Assembly: GCA_026390795.1 (NCBI GenBank)
Contig: JAPLFG010000002.1
Coordinates: 124,001 to 188,000 of the forward strand
DNA length: 64,000 bases
Source of the DNA: Ignavibacteriales bacterium
Lineage (GTDB): Bacteria; Bacteroidota; Ignavibacteria; Ignavibacteriales; Melioribacteraceae
Direction of reading: 5' to 3'
Shown: positions 63,432 through 64,000 of the stretch, one piece after another
How the letters are laid out: every line of letters begins with the position of its first letter
How positions within the stretch are numbered: position 1 is the first letter of the stretch
Program-made: the position numbers and the translations under genes
The notes under the pieces: model-generated
The model's input: the letters and a program-made list of their open reading frames with translations, nothing else
Told to the model about the DNA's origin: nothing
The model's database searches: none

Positions 63432-64000
63432 ATGAAAAAAAATAAAATTTTATGGGTTGATGATGAGATTGAATTACTTCGATCTCACATTATTTTTCTT
63501 AATGAAAAAGGTTATGAAGTTTCCACCGTCACAAATGGTCAGGACGCAATTTCCGAGGTAAGAGAAAATCAATTCGATTTGATCTTTCTTGATGAAATGA
63601 TGGCAGGTATCGGCGGACTCGAAACACTGGCTCAAATAAAAGAGATCAATCCAAACATTCCGGTTGTAATGGTTACTAAAAGCGAAGAAGAATCGTTGAT
63701 GCATGACGCAATCGGAAGTAAGATAAGTGATTACTTGATAAAACCGGTCCTTCCTTCGCAAGTTCTTATGGTCTGCAAAAAAATTCTTGAGCAGAAAAAA
63801 ATTTCCGGCGAGTACGTTGCAAAAGATTATCTCCACGATTTTAATGAAATCTCACGCAGGCTTTTACTCGACCCGGATTATGATGATTGGATCGACATCT
63901 ATTTGAAACTGACCAACTGGGATATGGAACTTGATACTCATCCGGAAGTTGATCTTCGTCAGACTCTTGTTGAACAGCGGAAAGAATGCAACCAAGAGTT
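63432..64000 (+). CDS. porX: PorX-type response regulator, 3'-truncated by window edge
   Basis: Starts at ATG 63432, 10 bases after sprA, and runs off the window in frame (189 codons). Receiver domain with WVDDEIELLRSH at the start, phospho-acceptor Asp in LIFLDEMMAG (about residue 54), VVMVTKSEEESLMHDAIGSKISDYLIKP, followed by a helical region (LHDFNEISRRLLLDPDYDDWIDIYLKL, ELDTHPEVDLRQTLVEQR). PorX has a C-terminal PglZ phosphatase-like domain that should lie beyond the edge. PorX controls T9SS gene expression and itself binds the T9SS gliding apparatus; its adjacency to sprA strengthens the call. Confidence 0.93.
   Translation, partial: MKKNKILWVDDEIELLRSHIIFLNEKGYEVSTVTNGQDAISEVRENQFDLIFLDEMMAGIGGLETLAQIKEINPNIPVVMVTKSEEESLMHDAIGSKISDYLIKPVLPSQVLMVCKKILEQKKISGEYVAKDYLHDFNEISRRLLLDPDYDDWIDIYLKLTNWDMELDTHPEVDLRQTLVEQRKECNQE

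Noticed and set aside
63474-63836. Minus-strand open frame of 120 codons
   Set aside because: Antisense to the receiver domain of porX, whose plus-strand motifs (WVDDE, FLDEMMAG, YLIKP) are unmistakable.
1-64000. CRISPR array, tRNA, rRNA or prophage
   Set aside because: No direct repeat-spacer pattern, cloverleaf with CCA-type arms, rRNA core or phage genes recognised on either strand.

Overview
The window looks like chromosomal DNA from a low-GC, diderm, polysaccharide-degrading member of the Bacteroidota/Chlorobiota group, most likely an Ignavibacteria-type organism. The reasons are type IX secretion (T9SS) sorting tails of the form NYPNPFNP...LGREVATLV...KK..LIK on two secreted glycosidases, a 2.4-kb-codon SprA translocon followed by PorX, a DUF5103 'Plug' protein, and LptD. 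This placement is inference from protein families; no rRNA or tRNA gene is visible.

Region 1 (1-29006) is a plant-polysaccharide locus. It opens with a two-component pair: a histidine kinase cut by the left edge and a sigma54-activator response regulator. Then come a GH94 cellobiose phosphorylase, a GH9 endoglucanase and a GH5 enzyme with T9SS tails, a GH88 hydrolase, a GH5_7 lipoprotein mannanase, a GH31 on the minus strand, an SSS symporter overlapping a GH130 mannosylglucose phosphorylase, and a run of exported proteins (second GH9, esterase, carbohydrate-binding protein, RraA-like protein, cellobiose/mannobiose 2-epimerase-like protein, Tat-exported GH5). Read together, they could cleave mannan/glucomannan and cellulose outside the cell, epimerise mannobiose to mannosylglucose on the periplasmic side, import the disaccharides through the SSS symporter and split them by phosphorolysis in the cytosol. 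No SusC/SusD pair is present. The locus is also decaying: remnants of GH3, GH2, GH44 and GH31 genes and a frameshifted esterase lie among the intact genes. Two intergenic regions carry sigma54-like elements that could be targets of the regulator at the left end.

Region 2 (29147-39032) is housekeeping and mixed: a very long GH13 protein, then on the minus strand an NfnAB-type flavin oxidoreductase pair, an NAGPA-type phosphodiester glycosidase, a secreted histidine phosphatase, a PAP2 phosphatase and a DUF190-CrcB fluoride pair.

Region 3 (39170-56058) holds a TSGGD-repeat secreted protein; a tight envelope operon (small protein, T9SS Plug, Gfo/Idh oxidoreductase, LEA-like lipoprotein, ROK kinase, LptD); a 150-bp hairpin-rich inverted-repeat element; NDH-2; an F420-dependent-type NADP oxidoreductase; a nitrilase-family amidase; a fused SpmA/SpmB protein; a D-2-hydroxyacid dehydrogenase; alanine dehydrogenase; an acetyl-CoA hydrolase/CoA transferase; and a metallophosphoesterase.

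Region 4 (56174-64000) is the T9SS core pair sprA-porX; porX runs off the right edge.
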